In this document: positions 36,542-48,732 of the stretch, in pieces
Numbering within the stretch: position 1 is the first letter of the stretch
Layout: the number at the start of each line of letters is the position of its first letter
Source of the DNA: Valencia hispanica
Lineage: Eukaryota; Chordata; Actinopteri; Cyprinodontiformes; Valenciidae
NCBI GenBank assembly: GCA_963556495.2
Contig: OY747713.1
Span: 31,103,961-31,167,960, forward strand
Reading direction: 5' to 3'
DNA length: 64,000 nt
Translations under genes and position numbers: made by a program
Notes under the pieces: generated by a model
Database searches by the model: none
Told to the model about the DNA's origin: nothing
Seen by the model: only the letters and a program-made list of their open reading frames with translations

Positions 36542-38530
36542 CTGCCTCCATTCTCACTTCTGCATTAGTATCTGTATTTCATTTTGGTGCGATGCTTGAT
36601 TCAACATTGAGCTCCAGAATAAAAGGATATCTAATACTGTGAAGTTTAACTTACACAACTTTAAGCATTTACAACCTTTCATAACACTTGATGCTGCTAC
36701 ACTGTTTCTACACTCAATGATCCTGTCACACATTGAATACTATATCACATGATGGTCGTTGGCAGGTGTAAATGCAAGTAAAATAAAAGAATCTCTCTAT
36801 AAAAAGTCACTAACGGTGTTGTATAAAAAAACAATATAATCTCTTATTGGTGATATTCTGTCTCAGCATAACCTTTCTAAGTTTTGACAATTTTTAAATT
36901 TTCCTGTCTTACATACAAGTTGTTACATGGTCTTGCTCCACCACTCATGTTAGACTATATAAAAATAATGGGATCATAGCGGTCTCCAAACTGGGGCTTC
37001 TTCTAGAGGGGACTGTGACATCCCAAACAGAAAAAACAGCTTCTAGATGAAATGCTCATTCTGTAAATGGCAGTAAAGATCTGGAACAGTCTCCCATTAT
37101 AATAACCAATAAGATTAGCTACTATAACTATGCAGATGATACTCAGCTATACATTAAGATGTCACCAGGTGACTTTAAACCTATCCAAACCCTAAGTACA
37201 CGCATCGAGGAAATCAATGGGTGGATGGATGTGTCATAACTTTCTCCAGCTGAACAGAAACAAAACAGAAGTAATTACTTTTAGACCTAAAGAGGAACGA
37301 TCAATAGTCAGCACACAGCTCCAGTTAATACAGCTAGACACTTCTGATCAGGCTCAACATCTAGGTGTAGTAATGGACTCAGACCTGAACCTCCAGGGTC
37401 ACATAAAGGCAATAACAAGGTCAACCTTCTATCACCTGAAGAACATCTTTAGGATTAAAGGACTGATTTTGCAACAGGACTTCGAAAAACTCATCCATGC
37501 GTTTATCTTTAGTCAGATCGATTTCTGCAACGGCGTCCTCACAGGTCTGCCTAAAAGTCAATCAGATAGCTGCAGCTGATCCAGAACGCTGCTGCTCGTG
37601 TCCTCACAAGAACCAGGAAAGTAGAGCACATCACGCCAGTTCCAAAGTCCTTACACTGGCTCCCTGTAGCTCAGAGAAAAGACTTCAAAATATTTTTACT
37701 AGTTTATAAATCACTGAATGGCTTAGCACCAAAGTTTGTTGGAGATCTACTGTCACTATACCAACCCCCCCAGACTAATCAGGTCCTCTAATACCAGTCT
37801 ACTCAACATCCCTAGAATCAGAACCAAATATGGAGAAGCAGCTTTCAGTTTCTATGCTCCTCTAATCTGGAACAAACTTCCAGAAAACTGCAAAGCTGCT
37901 GAAACACTGAGTTCTTTTAAATCACAACTAAAACATATCTGTTTGGAGCTGCCTTTGAGTTATGCTTTGATGTATCATGTTTTGTGTGTGCTTCTTGCTG
38001 TTTTTACATGATATGCTTTGTAACGCCTTGATGTATCTGTGTATGCTTCTTGCTTTATTGCTGTTTTAACTTTATGTGCTTTGTCTGTGTTTTACTGCTA
38101 TTTTTATTTTACCCCTTATTCATGTAAAGCACCTTGAATTACCCTGTTGTTGAAAGTGTGCTATACAAATTAAATTGCCTTGCCTTGTCCACATCCCATA
38201 AGGGAATGCTCTATTTTACATGCTTTTAAAAGTCAACTCAAAAATTGTCTGAAAGCAAACCAGTCATGTAAATACTAATATTTAAGTTGTTCCCGCTGTA
38301 TGTAATACATTGTGTATGTCTGTGACATGCTTTTTCTGTAATTGTTGTCCTGTCCTGTTTTAAAATGTTTGTGTGACCTGCCTAGGGACAGAGAAAGTAA
38401 ATCAGCACTCATGGTATAATTTGGCATATTTAAGTTTATTGACATCAATGGAGGTTCATCAGTGTGCACTGTTCAGTTCATGTGTAATATTTTTGTAAAT
38501 GTTTTTGCCCATCTGCAATAGCCAATCTTA
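36541..38530 (+). mobile_element. Old LINE remnant, interrupted by a second LINE
   Basis: Two pieces, 36541-37100 and 38188-38530, read as one decayed LINE C-terminal region. The first gives 'HNFKHLQPFITLDAATLFLH' near 36657 and 'LSHIEYY' near 36722, ending in a W-N-S-L-P motif at about 37082-37095. The second continues with H-I-P at about 38190 and a Phe-Lys/Gln-Leu-Lys tail. Joining them restores the usual W-N-S-L-P-H-I-P order, which shows that the DNA between is an insertion. Many stops; family not determined. Confidence 0.65.
37101..38187 (+). mobile_element. CR1/L2-type LINE, 5'-truncated, nested
   Basis: The element starts just before its catalytic motif: Y-A-D-D at 37129-37140 within 'NYADDTQLYIKMSPGDF'. 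It continues with '[20 protein letters not shown]', '[20 protein letters not shown]' and 'RTKYGEAAFSFYAPLIWNKL'. A 4 bp GATG duplication at about 37226-37233 breaks the frame between the first two, and further small indels follow. The 3' end (GCACCTTGAATTACCCTG, GTGCTATACAAATTAAATT) closes with CCTTG units. The same 3' end recurs at 50460-50637. Confidence 0.8.
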
Positions 38531-38534
38531 TCTT

Positions 38535-39690
38535 AAATCAGAGGTAGATTGGCATGATGAAAACAAAACAGCTGCGTAATAGACAAGCTTCAAAGCTTCT
38601 TCTCAACTACAAACTGCAACAACGTGTTTCTCACCGGGGAACCTCAGGAGTAACCTGTGTCACCACTAATCTGCCCAGCTCTACTGATGCCATCCAGATC
38701 CCTCATCCTGAAACACACACCGGCTTCTTTGTTTGCTTCTCTTGGGGTTTAGAGTGCTTGTTTTTTTCCACAGTGGAAGACATGCAGTAGCGTACACACA
38801 CATATACAGATGCACACAGGGTTACAGCAATTCCCAAAACAGACACTCACCTTCAAATCAACATAAATGTTTGGCTATATGCTCTTATTGCACACACTCA
38901 ACCACACGTCCACACACCTACACTCACAAACCAGTGCCCTGTCTGAGGCAGATGTAGCAATGAGGAATAAATGACAAATTTCCTATTTCATTTCACCAAG
39001 TTCTGTCTGCTTTGACTCACTCTTAACTTTTCCTGCCACTGTGGACGGCCAAGAGTTAAATTAAGGAGGACTACATTTCCTGACAAAAAATGACTGTCAA
39101 CTCGACTTTGCTCAATCATTTCAGAAAAGTGAGAAAAAAATGTCAGCCCTTCCATTTTAAATTCATGCTAGTCACAGCAAACTGGGTGTGAAACATCTAA
39201 TGGATTACTGACAGTGCAGATTATTGCATGAATGCCAACCTGGGAGGGCCCCTCCTTTGTCACACAGATTTCTTGGGGTTCGCAGCAAGACTTTAATTTT
39301 ATTTTTGAGAAATCTAAAGATAAAATTAACTTTTACAAATAGGTTTCACAAATCAAACTTTCATTTATTTTATTTTTTTATTGTTGTAAGTGTAGAATAA
39401 TTAAGCCAAGGGTCTAAGCAATTTACATTGCAGTTTTTATGCAGGTCTGAACATAAGGGGATCTTGATTACTCCAAAAAAAGAAGCAAAAAAAACGTCTT
39501 TCAGAAATGTGACGAAGGTTTTAAAGAGTCTATGTTTAGTAGAGCAATCTGGGTCGAATTTGGAGTATTTTAGATTTTTAACCGGAGATGATCAAAAGTA
39601 GTCAGAATTAAAACAAAGAAAATAATAATTTCCAATTACCCATAGATTTTGAAACTCAGACAATAACTTAAGCATCATTGTCTGGGATGC
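38535..39690. other. Unique intergenic stretch
   Basis: Nothing supported. CA-rich patches around 38790-38930 are not a clean microsatellite. Confidence 0.4.
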
Positions 39691-39696
39691 TTACAG

Positions 39697-39917
39697 AGAG
39701 TGGGTTCTCTCCGTGTACTCCAGCTTCCTCCCACAGTCCAAAAACATGACTGTTAGGTGAATTCTCTCTAAATTGCCCTTGGGTGTGAGTGTGTGCGTGT
39801 ATGGTTGTTTGTCCTGAATGTCTCTATGTTGCCCTACGATGGACTGGCGACCTGTGTCCCCCCCCCCCCCCGCAACCCTGCATTAGGATGTACGGGTACA
39901 GAAAATGGATGGATGGA
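39697..39917 (+). repeat. Dispersed fish repeat ending in GGAT units
   Basis: The longest of the three copies. TCCAGCTTCCTCCCACAGTC near 39718, TCTCTAAATTGCCCT near 39765, GATGGACTGGCGACCTGTG near 39838, then a 14-base C run (39858-39871) and an ATGG tail. The order is that of a very widespread teleost repeat. Confidence 0.75.
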
Positions 39918-40460
39918 CTTACAGAATATTTTTTAGACAATAATACTTGTTGAATTGGTATCTCAATGAGCAATTGAAAACCAGTTAAGGCAACTGACTG
40001 AATATTTTTATTCCAAAGAACTCATGTCACCCACTGACATCTATTTCATGACATCTATCCAATCAGGATGACTCTGCAATAAGAACCTATGAATGCCTGT
40101 GTCCTTGCATGTGGATCACAAAATGTAATTCCTGTCTGCTTTTAGATGTGTCCATGAGCTTGCATTAATGTGATTCCTTTGCATGTGGACTTTAACGGTA
40201 CAAATGTGGATTATTTTCAGAGCTTTGAGAGTGCTTCTTTGTTCTTCTTCCACGTGTGTGAGGATGCGTGCATGCCTGTGTGGTGTGCTAGCTCTCCTGC
40301 CTTCAGGGGAGATAAATGGCTGAGTGTTGTTGTTGTCCAGAGAGCAGCCGCTCAGACAGCCGCTCACAAATGATTAATTGTTTCCTTGTTGGGACTGGTA
40401 CCAGTCAACTGTGGCAGCATGGGCCAAGGCCTCCCACCCAGGATTGCCAGACATGTTTCT

Positions 40461-40463
40461 GTG

Positions 40464-40516
<53 letters not shown>
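40461..40516. repeat. (GT)n microsatellite
   Basis: About 28 GT units with one GC interruption near 40469. Confidence 0.95.
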
Positions 40517-40740
40517 ATGTAAAAAAAGAGTGAAACAGTGATGAAATGTAAAGACAGTGGTGGAAATTGGGTCCGATTTTCCAAGTTTGTCTCTACAATC
40601 TATTTTTGCTTTTAGCCTGGCACACAAAGAGATTTAAGGTGTTTGACTCACCGTGTTCTTTGATGTAATTTAGGTGTTAAATTTATCCTGCAGCCTTCAT
40701 GTGCACTTCCTCTGTCTTGTGCACTGTTAGATGTCTTTAA

Positions 40741-40930
40741 TTGGCTTTTTCCTGCAACTGTTTCCTTTGTGTGCAGATTTTGCAACGTGTAATTACTCAT
40801 GATGATCGACCTCTAAGACGTCCTATAAATCTGGGCTTAACATTGATTTATCATAGGTCAACACGACTGAGGTCAATCTCCAGAGATATGTTGGGTTTTA
40901 TAGAAGTGCATGAGTGGACCTGATGATTGA
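40741..40930. other. Repeat-free block, candidate non-coding element
   Basis: This short block is repeat-free and contains TAATTACTCATGATGATCGA near 40790 and, at its right edge, GATTGATTAATTACAAG with homeodomain-type cores. A 60-codon frame crosses it but shows no domain. Its function is unknown. Confidence 0.25.
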
Positions 40931-41094
40931 TTAATTACAAGTTTTACAGGCTTAATAATTCCCAATGTATAATAATAACATCAAGTCTGCTTTGTTGCTC
41001 TGATGGAAAACTATTCTAAATTGTCCCCCCACCCCTGCTTTAATTTCTCATTCTTCGCTGTCCACAGCTTATTAAGTGCAGCAGGACAGGTGGA

Positions 41095-41345
41095 TGGCTA
41101 GAGCGTGTGCATTCACATATCGAAGGTTTGGGAAGGGACAGGGCTACAATTTGGGCTCAAAATATAGAAAACAAACTCTCTTAATTGCAAGATGTTATGG
41201 GCACACAGGAAGGAAACTCAGTGGGGGTGGAGGGGCTGTTGTTGGCAGAAACGTCACAATTAAAAAAACACGGCCATCATGGCTGGCCCATTCGGCTCAG
41301 TTGCACATTATGGTTTAATGATGGCACGAGGATGACTCACATGCA
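41095..41345. other. Repeat-free block, candidate non-coding element
   Basis: Balanced composition, no repeats. Contains paired CATCATGGC/CCATTATGG-like segments around 41275-41320 and TTAATTGCA near 41180. Short open frames lack domain content. Confidence 0.25.
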
Positions 41346-41804
41346 ACACTGGTTCTTACATTAGACCCTTAATTACAGCAGCTATTATCTACACTCTGTG
41401 TTTATAAAAGTATTGGACTGTGTAAAAGGACTAGAAACACTTTTACATTTTTTGGTTCTTTTTAAAGTTGATATTTAAAATAACACATTTAACAGTGTTG
41501 GTAATTGGAAATCTAGTTTTAGTCTTTTTCTTTATTAAATAAATTGTGGCTTTGTAACTTGTAAACTTTTAGTCACACGGTCCGAAGCGAAGCCTTCCAA
41601 ACTACTTTGAAGCAGCAGATCAAAACACTATTCAGATTTCAGGGATTGTGTTTTTACTTTATTTTATGGGGGTAATTTGGTTGTGATTTATTTTTATTTT
41701 TAAATATTGCTTTATCAAGTTCTTTACAGTGGGTTACATTCATGTTAAATTGATCACTTCTTTGTGTCATTTTACAATTAAATATCTAAGCAAACAAAGA
41801 CTAC

Positions 41805-41965
41805 ACGCAAGGTTCCTCAAGGCTCCATTCTTGGCCCACATTGATTAAACATCTATCTGATCCACCTAACTCCGACAATAGAGTAGTTACAACATCTCTG
41901 ACTGATAATGATCCCTTGCTCACGACGCACAACTTTATGTTTTTGTGTTACCACATTACCACAGT
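41805..41965 (+). mobile_element. LINE reverse-transcriptase scrap
   Basis: Translates as K-V-P-Q-G-S-I-L-G-P near 41808-41838 and, after stops, H-D-A-Q-L-Y near 41920, equivalent to the V-P-Q-G-S-x-L-G-P and Y-A-D-D-T-Q-L-Y motifs of CR1/L2 reverse transcriptases. Both catalytic and frame integrity are lost. Confidence 0.6.
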
Positions 41966-41989
41966 TTAAAAAATATATATATTTTGACC

Positions 41990-42590
41990 CTCAACCACTG
42001 GGGTCAGCTCGGCCCAGCACAGCCAAGTTTTGTTTCCATTGCCCTCTCAAGACATGGGCGAGCTCAGTGTAGCAAAAGGTCCAGTGAAAATCAGTCATCA
42101 CTCATCTGTTTCCGACATTACAGATGTAAATGCTGGAATCGGTGTCTAGTCCACCCTCTCTCTCGTTGCTAGCCGGCCTTTCACCATAAATGCCGTCCAT
42201 TTCTACAAAGCACTTCCAGTGCTTGCGGTCTGCCCCACTCAGCCTGTTGTGGTCCTTCATGGCCCAATATTCACATTTTAATTTTTTTTTGTTTCCCCCA
42301 GCAATGTTCTGAACTCGCTGAAAGGGATGCGTTGCCATTCTCTGTGATATCACTTCACACACACACACACCGCCTGGCCAATCAGTGGCTACCACTACGT
42401 AGATAGGAGTGAGCGTGACATCACCTTACCGGATGGATCAGTAGGTGGGTGGGTTGGGTCGCAGTCAGAAGTAGTCTGAAAAAAGGGGTCGACTCGGCCC
42501 AGACAAAGGTAGTGGAAGCACTAAATAGGGGTGGACCCCACCCGGTCTGGGCCGAGCCAAGCCGACCCTAGAGGAAAAGGGGCATTAGAC
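41990..42590 (-). mobile_element. Harbinger-like relic with a Myb/SANT-like ORF remnant
   Basis: The edges contain inverted GGGTC..GCTCGGCCCAG segments (42000-42017 and 42547-42568) plus a third copy at 42484-42501. A minus-strand frame (42102-42395) encodes 'EYWAMKDHNRLSGADRKHWK' then 'MDGIYGERPASNEREGGLD'. I read this as the MADF/Myb-SANT-like DNA-binding protein often carried by fish Harbinger elements. The ends are scrambled and no clean target duplication is visible, so boundaries are approximate. Confidence 0.5.
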
Positions 42591-42939
42591 AGCTTTGTCA
42601 ATCTGTAACATAGTTTATTGAATTTTCTTCTGAATTAGAACATTAGCATAGACTTTTTAACATTGTAGCTAGCTAGATTGTAGGGTAGAAAACCATTTCC
42701 TTTGGCATCAACATAAGATGATGTTGCATTATTCTGTGTTAGGATGTGTTAGAGCTGCAATTAAATTAATTTCATTTTCTTTCAATGGCCTTTTATTAAG
42801 AGATGTAGAGAATCAATGTTGAAAACTCAGAATTACTGACACAGTTTATCATAGCATACTGTTTAATAGACCAGAGATGTGCGTGAAACTTTCTGAAACC
42901 GTATAGGACTACTTTGGATCATTTGGCATTGTATAAATC

Positions 42940-43190
42940 TAAACGAACAAATACCACTTGTGGAGTTCCTTAAGACTCTATTTTTGAACCCCTTTGACTT
43001 AATATATACATTCTAACGCTAGTTTACGGAGATTATGTGGAATTACAATAACTCTTACATACCTATGATGATGACAACTTTATATTTCTGTCACTGTGTC
43101 CATAATATCAGTGTGTGGTTGAGCCAGAATTTTCACCTTCTTTCTGCAGAATACACAGAAATCATTGTTTTAGATAATAAAATACAACTT
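42940..43190 (+). mobile_element. Second LINE reverse-transcriptase scrap
   Basis: Plus-strand reading gives T-x-G-V-P near 42956-42970, E-P-L near 42990 and T-Y-D-D-D-N-F-I-F near 43060-43090. The latter corresponds to the Y-A-D-D-T-Q-L-Y catalytic region. It covers the same RT segment as 41805-41965, so it is a separate insertion. Confidence 0.5.
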
Positions 43191-43199
43191 TTGACAGTT

Positions 43200-45335
43200 T
43201 GTTTCTTTGTAATGCTTCAATTATTCTTTCATTCTCTAAATCTATTTTTTTGACTGATCAGAGTGAACTTCTCAATTATCATTACTTCTTTTTTTCCCTC
43301 TCTCTTTCTGTTTCGTATCTAATGATGTGATTTTTTAAAAGTAGATACGAATACATTCCTTTTGTACACAACACATCTTAACTGTCTTCTAATTAACATT
43401 TATGTTGGGAAAATAAAGATATTAGAAATTCAGTAAGAAAATGCATTATAAACTTCTAGAGTTTGTCAGCTTTAAAAAACAAAACATTTGGCCAACAAAT
43501 ATCTTACAGTGCTCGACAGAGTGAGGGCAGTCCTAATCTGTTCTGACTTCAAACCAGAGTCTTGTGTTTTCACAGGGATCGCATTCAACTGAAACACGTC
43601 CATCTGTTTCTTCTTGTGTGCCACTGCGTCAGATTGGGTTAAAATCTAGATGGATTTAAGTGACAGTGAGGCTGTGGCTTGATCCCACGTTGTCTGAATT
43701 ATCCAGTGTCATGTTCGCATGTTCATATGAATTTATTCATATTTTAAGCTGCACTGCAATGGCATTCGTAAAAACACTTAGTGGCATTAGAGAAAAGCAT
43801 GAAATGCAACCCAGATTTTGTATCTGTCAGTTGAATGTGTAACTAGGTGGAGTCAGATATTTCCATTTTAGATGTTCTCCTCGACCACAGCTATTGAATC
43901 TTGTACTAAAGTGTCTCAACACTCACTCTAAGAGAGGTCTTCAGTTTTCTAATAGCCTTAATAATGGTATAATGTGCCTATTTTTATTAAATAGTTTAGT
44001 TTTTTGCACCTTTAACTTGGTTTAATACGCAAAAGGCAGTGACATAGCACAGTTTAGGTTGCAACATGTATTTAATCTGTAACGTGGAGGCCAGTTGAAA
44101 AAGGTAAACTTAAAGGTATTCTTCTTAGGAAAATGAGCTAAAACTCAGTCAGATTGGATTGAAATTGATCCCATTTCATTTTTTGGGGGGGAAAATAAAC
44201 AATAACATTTCAGAGTAATTTTTTTTGGGGGGGGGGGGGACAAGAAAAATAAATTGTACTCTGCTGATCCTTTGCAACTTGCCTTGCAGGGTGGGCATGT
44301 TTAATTATGTTATCGAATGTTACATATTAGTAGCTATAGTATTGTTCTCTGTTTGTCTATATTCTACCTATATACACTTTTTTTTTTACATACAACCAGC
44401 AATATAAGTAATAGTATTAGCTGGAAGCTGGCATTGAAACACCTTTATGATCACATCTAACAACATTTCTGTTCACCCTTCTCTAATTTCCACTATAGTC
44501 CATCAAAGCAACTTTACAAAAAACTTTAAGCTCAAAATAAGTTCCAAAATGATTAAGGAAATACTTTTAGGAATGATCCAACATCAAACATGTCCTGAAA
44601 AGACATTGCTTCTTGTATTACTGTAGCAGATCAACAACTGCATACTGCAGATGTGGACAGATGTAAAGCCTAAAGGTAAAGTTCTACAACATATCTGTAA
44701 CCTTTTCACAATAAAGAGAGAAAACACCATAGAGAAATAAAATGTCAAAATGAAATGTGAGGTGTGGGGGCTATAAAAAAATCCACACATTTTCCATCGA
44801 CATAATAATATTAAATCTGAAAAGTTATCTGTATAGTCTAGTAGAATAATCCTGGGGTGACCAGGGAACCTGAATTGAAAGCTGTTGATTTCATTTTGTA
44901 GTCTGTCACTAAGCAACCTGCTGCAACACAAACAGATGATCAGACCAGCTGCATCGTTGTCCCAACTTGGTGAAACATTAAAACTCCCCGCTGTACCGGG
45001 ATGAATATCCGTCATATATACAAGCTAAAACTGAATTCAGCGTGATTTCATTTTGCTTTTCATGGCACTGAATCAGAGGGTGCGCTAGACATTTCCGCTG
45101 TCTGTCATTTTGACCGACGGGTCAAAAAATCCCAATCTATTTTTACATATTCAATAGTATTTAGTTTTTAAATAATTTTCATTAATATTAAATCTGAACA
45201 TTTGAACATAGAATCCACATTGTGCCATCACACATCAAGCAGATGAATCCATGTAATTTCTTTCTCCACAGAGACAAAAAGCACTGATTGTGCCCCATGT
45301 AACTACATATAAACAATGACATTTAAACGATTTCA
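43200..45335. other. AT-rich intergenic stretch
   Basis: Contains a T/G homopolymer junction at 44221-44239. No exon, RNA gene or nameable mobile element. Confidence 0.4.
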
Positions 45336-45340
45336 CTTAA

Positions 45341-47104
45341 AGGGGGGGTATAATGCAAAATTGACTTTCTGAAGCTTGGCATCCTGAGAACCTGTCTTTC
45401 CCTAACCGTTTAAATTCCGAGGGCCCGCGGGTGGGCCCAGCCCATTTCCTAGTTTAAATCCACCAATTTTCTGACTTCTAACTTTTATGAACCTATACAT
45501 GTTTTATATCATTGGAAAGCTAAGAGTCTTGTGATTCCAATTATGCCTGGCGTTTAAGGATACAATCATAACTGAAGACACAGTGAGCGCTTTTGCCAAC
45601 ACAAACGTTCTCCTGATGGAGGTATAAAAATATGGAACTCACCACTTTGTAATCCAATAAAAGTGACAAAACCGATCCATTTCGAACAAAAATTGTCTTT
45701 TTACATCAATAAGGGTCCGATTAAAGTCCTCCGATAAAGTTATTAGACCAGGACAACAGCAAAACCAATAAAAAATGTAAAACAAACAATGAAAATGCGC
45801 TCCCGAAATGTCTGGCCATTTTTGTAGTCTTTACGGCTTTGTTTCCGATTCATTCGCTTCCACTTCCGCCTATAAAGGTCACTGAGCATGCCCAGAAGAA
45901 AAAAAAAAATAATAATAATTTCATCCGGTGTTTTCCTTAAGTAGAGTACATCTCCAACCAATAGCGCATGGATGGAAAGTCACGTTATGGTAAGTAACTC
46001 GAACCAATTGCGGTCCAGAACTCTGATGATTGACGCATCGAATAGCATCCAAACACCCTTTATGATCAAAATACAACATTGAAGGAAGCCGTGGAGCTTA
46101 TACGGTAAAATGAAGTTATGATTCTGATGATATTTTTAATTCAGTGAGGAGCACGGCATTTACCCAGGATATGGCGCATATGGCACACTTTTGACCACCT
46201 TTGACCTGTAGTTATAAAAATGTGTGCAGAATATTCATTTTTTGGTTTATTGCTGTCAAATTTGGTGTGGATGAAGGTAATACTTCAGACTTTAGACCCA
46301 CAGTGTGTTTTAGGTCACCACCTCTTTTTAAAGCGATTTTTACAGCATGTATTTATATAAAATAAATATTCGGACACAAATAAAATAATTTTTTGGGGTA
46401 TTAAAATTAATATTGCTTGGTAACAAAAGCACTCAGAGATATTAACACAGTTCTGGGATAAATTTTAGAGTGTTTTCTTTCCAAAGAGACCCCAGCCATG
46501 TCTCTACTCAAAATGGTTCAAGAACAGCTTTAAGTTAATTTTGGGTGTGCGTTTTTAAAAAAAATGTAGGGCGGAAATTGCAGGAATTTAAAGGAAGTGT
46601 TGCTCTGACCCATTCACTCATGTTAGAGTAATCTTTGAGTCTCTGCCGGTCTCTGCTGGTAGTTCTTGGGGTTGCTGAAACACCTTTTCCCACCTATCCC
46701 CGCCTTTTCCACCCATCTCCTCCTCCGAGCTTACGTACTCAGCCGAGAGCCTTGCCCCTGCAGAGCTCCCCTGCCCCTCCCCATCTCACACAACTCCGAC
46801 TGAGTCCCAGGTGCAGTAATTATAACACACCAGCTGCAGCTGCGCGTCTTTTGTGGGATTTTTTTCCCGACTCTGTGCATGCTGCGATGATGAACGGTAT
46901 GTGAAGAACTGAAGGGGGAGTGTCAGAAAGAGTAGGAGGCTCATAGAGAGGCACAGGCGAAAATCAAGGCGTCCAATACGGAAGTAAAGTTCTTTAAGGT
47001 GGATTTGGATATATGACGGACTTTTAAAAGGCTTAAGGTGACAATTTTATTGGAGTGTGCTATAGAAGGGTAATATGTGCCTGGAAGAAGCATATTACCC
47101 CCCT
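45341..47104. mobile_element. 1764 bp TTAA-flanked DNA transposon
   Basis: TTAA at 45337-45340 and 47105-47108 flanks ends that are inverted copies: AGGGGGGGTATAATGC at the left and, reversed, AGGGGGGTAATATGC at the right. TTAA target duplication is the hallmark of piggyBac and Kolobok elements. The right end also folds into a hairpin of perfect 10-base arms (47068-47077 and 47091-47100). An 89-codon plus-strand frame inside is Pro/Ser/Leu-rich with no transposase motif, so the copy is non-autonomous. Confidence 0.7.
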
Positions 47105-47108
47105 TTAA

Positions 47109-48305
47109 AATATAAGCAGTTCACCTGCTCTGGCATCAAAACAGTCTCACAACTTCCTCGGTCCGCATGGACCTAAAATGTGCATAGGTTATTGTCATGA
47201 GATTTTGGACTTTTGCCTCACTTTTGCCACCGGTACAGTGGTTGGAACCACACAGGGCTCTTAGGAGCACGACTGTGACCACTCCAAAGCCTCTGTAACT
47301 CCTCAACACGCTTTCAGCTCATGGCGAGATGCCATAAGATGATGCCCAGATGCCCTCATGGTAATCTCCTTTTTGTTATTGATTTGTCTGTGCGTCTGCA
47401 CCAAGTGGTCAGGGGTATGAATGCTAATCTGTCAAAATGACGGACAGCCTTCAGATTTTTCCGGTACCGTTCTAAAAAACACCAGTCAAATAAGTAGATA
47501 TTCGGTTAACGTCACTCCTAGGGGTTGATGTAGATGTTTTAAGAAAAAGAACATTTAATTTTTCTTGTTCTTTTAAATCCTTCACAGCAGTTAACTTCAT
47601 TCTCATGCTCTTCTGAAACATTAAATCCAAAATCGATCCGCTGTTTCTTTTATCCCCGCAGCACTGTGAGCTCTCCTGCGGTGGAGCCAGGTACCTCAGA
47701 GAGGCGGACCCACTGCAATCAATGAGGAGAACGTCCAAGGGTGATGAAGCTGCCTTTAGTGATTTGTTGTTGTGGTTTCCATTTCAGGGCCATGGCCACC
47801 ACTTTAATTTTAATTTTTTTATTTTAATGCTAACTTATGCTAACTAAACCCTATCAATAAAAACAATATCTCTTTTTGAATCATATGAATATGTTTCAAA
47901 ATCTCAAGATATCGCCCAGCAATAGGTGGCAATGTTCCACCTTTATGACCACATCTAACAGACATACTTGAGTTTATAGAACAAGTGGTGTGACTCACTG
48001 GTTTAACACACTGCTGTGCTTCTCTCTTCAAGCAACACCGTCTACTGAAATTGGAAACTTGTTTGGACTGTACCAATTTGAGGAATTGAGAGGGGGATCA
48101 TAATCTTACAACAAATAAAAATGCATTGTTTTGCGTTTGTAATTTGTATTGTTTGTGTTGTGCTTTTATTGGACAATGCTATATTATTAAATATATGACT
48201 ATTTTTACAATTATTTTTTGGTGGGGGACAACTCCATGGAAGTTCCCCCCCGGGATCTATGAACACTAGTTATCAATATAAATTTTTTTTGTGTCAGGAC
48301 TTTGA
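47109..48305. other. Intergenic stretch, nothing recognised
   Basis: Minus-strand frames at 47472-47738, 47840-48076 and 48042-48266 show no domain. No RNA gene or mobile element is supported. Confidence 0.4.
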
Positions 48306-48311
48306 CTAGAC

Positions 48312-48674
48312 CAGAGGTGTCAAACTAATTTCTATTTTGGGCCACACCGAGACCATTAATGTCCTCAAAGGGCCGGTTGTGGCAGAAAGGATTGACGAAT
48401 TTACTATTAACAAACTTACAAAATATTAATAAATATCTGTTTCTGCATTTGATGAGTACTTTTAAAAATTAAATAATGCTGAACATCTTTTCAAAATGAT
48501 ATAATTTGTCACTATTCAAATAAACACTGATTTGATTTGACAAAAAAAAAAAATCATATTTATGCCCATAACTGTTATGTTAAAGGTTCTATTTATGTGG
48601 CCCTTCAGAGTGGGCCACATAAATCGTTATGGCGGGCCGGATTTGGCTCGGGGGCCTTGAGTTTGACACATGCG
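48312..48674. mobile_element. Short hAT-like element of the GTGTCAAAC family
   Basis: The left end reads CAGAGGTGTCAAACTAATTT and the right GGGCCTTGAGTTTGACACAT, the well-known inverted ends of a vertebrate hAT (Charlie-like) family. GGGCCGG segments lie inside each end (48370 and 48634). At about 360 bp it has no coding capacity. The outermost right bases are mutated and no 8 bp duplication is readable. Confidence 0.75.
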
Positions 48675-48679
48675 GACCA

Positions 48680-48732
48680 AATAAAGTTCATTCTGTTCAG
48701 TGTGATAAACACTGAACAGAATGAACTTTATT
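48680..48732. repeat. Perfect 24 bp inverted repeat, 5-base loop
   Basis: Arms 48680-48703 and 48709-48732 pair at all 24 positions around the loop GATAA. The left arm begins AATAAAGTTCATTC. It starts six bases after the hAT-like element. Perfect pairing implies a recent origin or maintenance. Confidence 0.9.

Noticed and set aside
46635..46904. 89-codon plus-strand frame, Pro/Leu-rich
   Set aside because: It falls within the TTAA-flanked element and has no recognisable domain.
48680..48732. microRNA precursor
   Set aside because: The stem-loop is only 53 nt with a perfect stem and five-base loop. Typical precursors are longer with mismatches.
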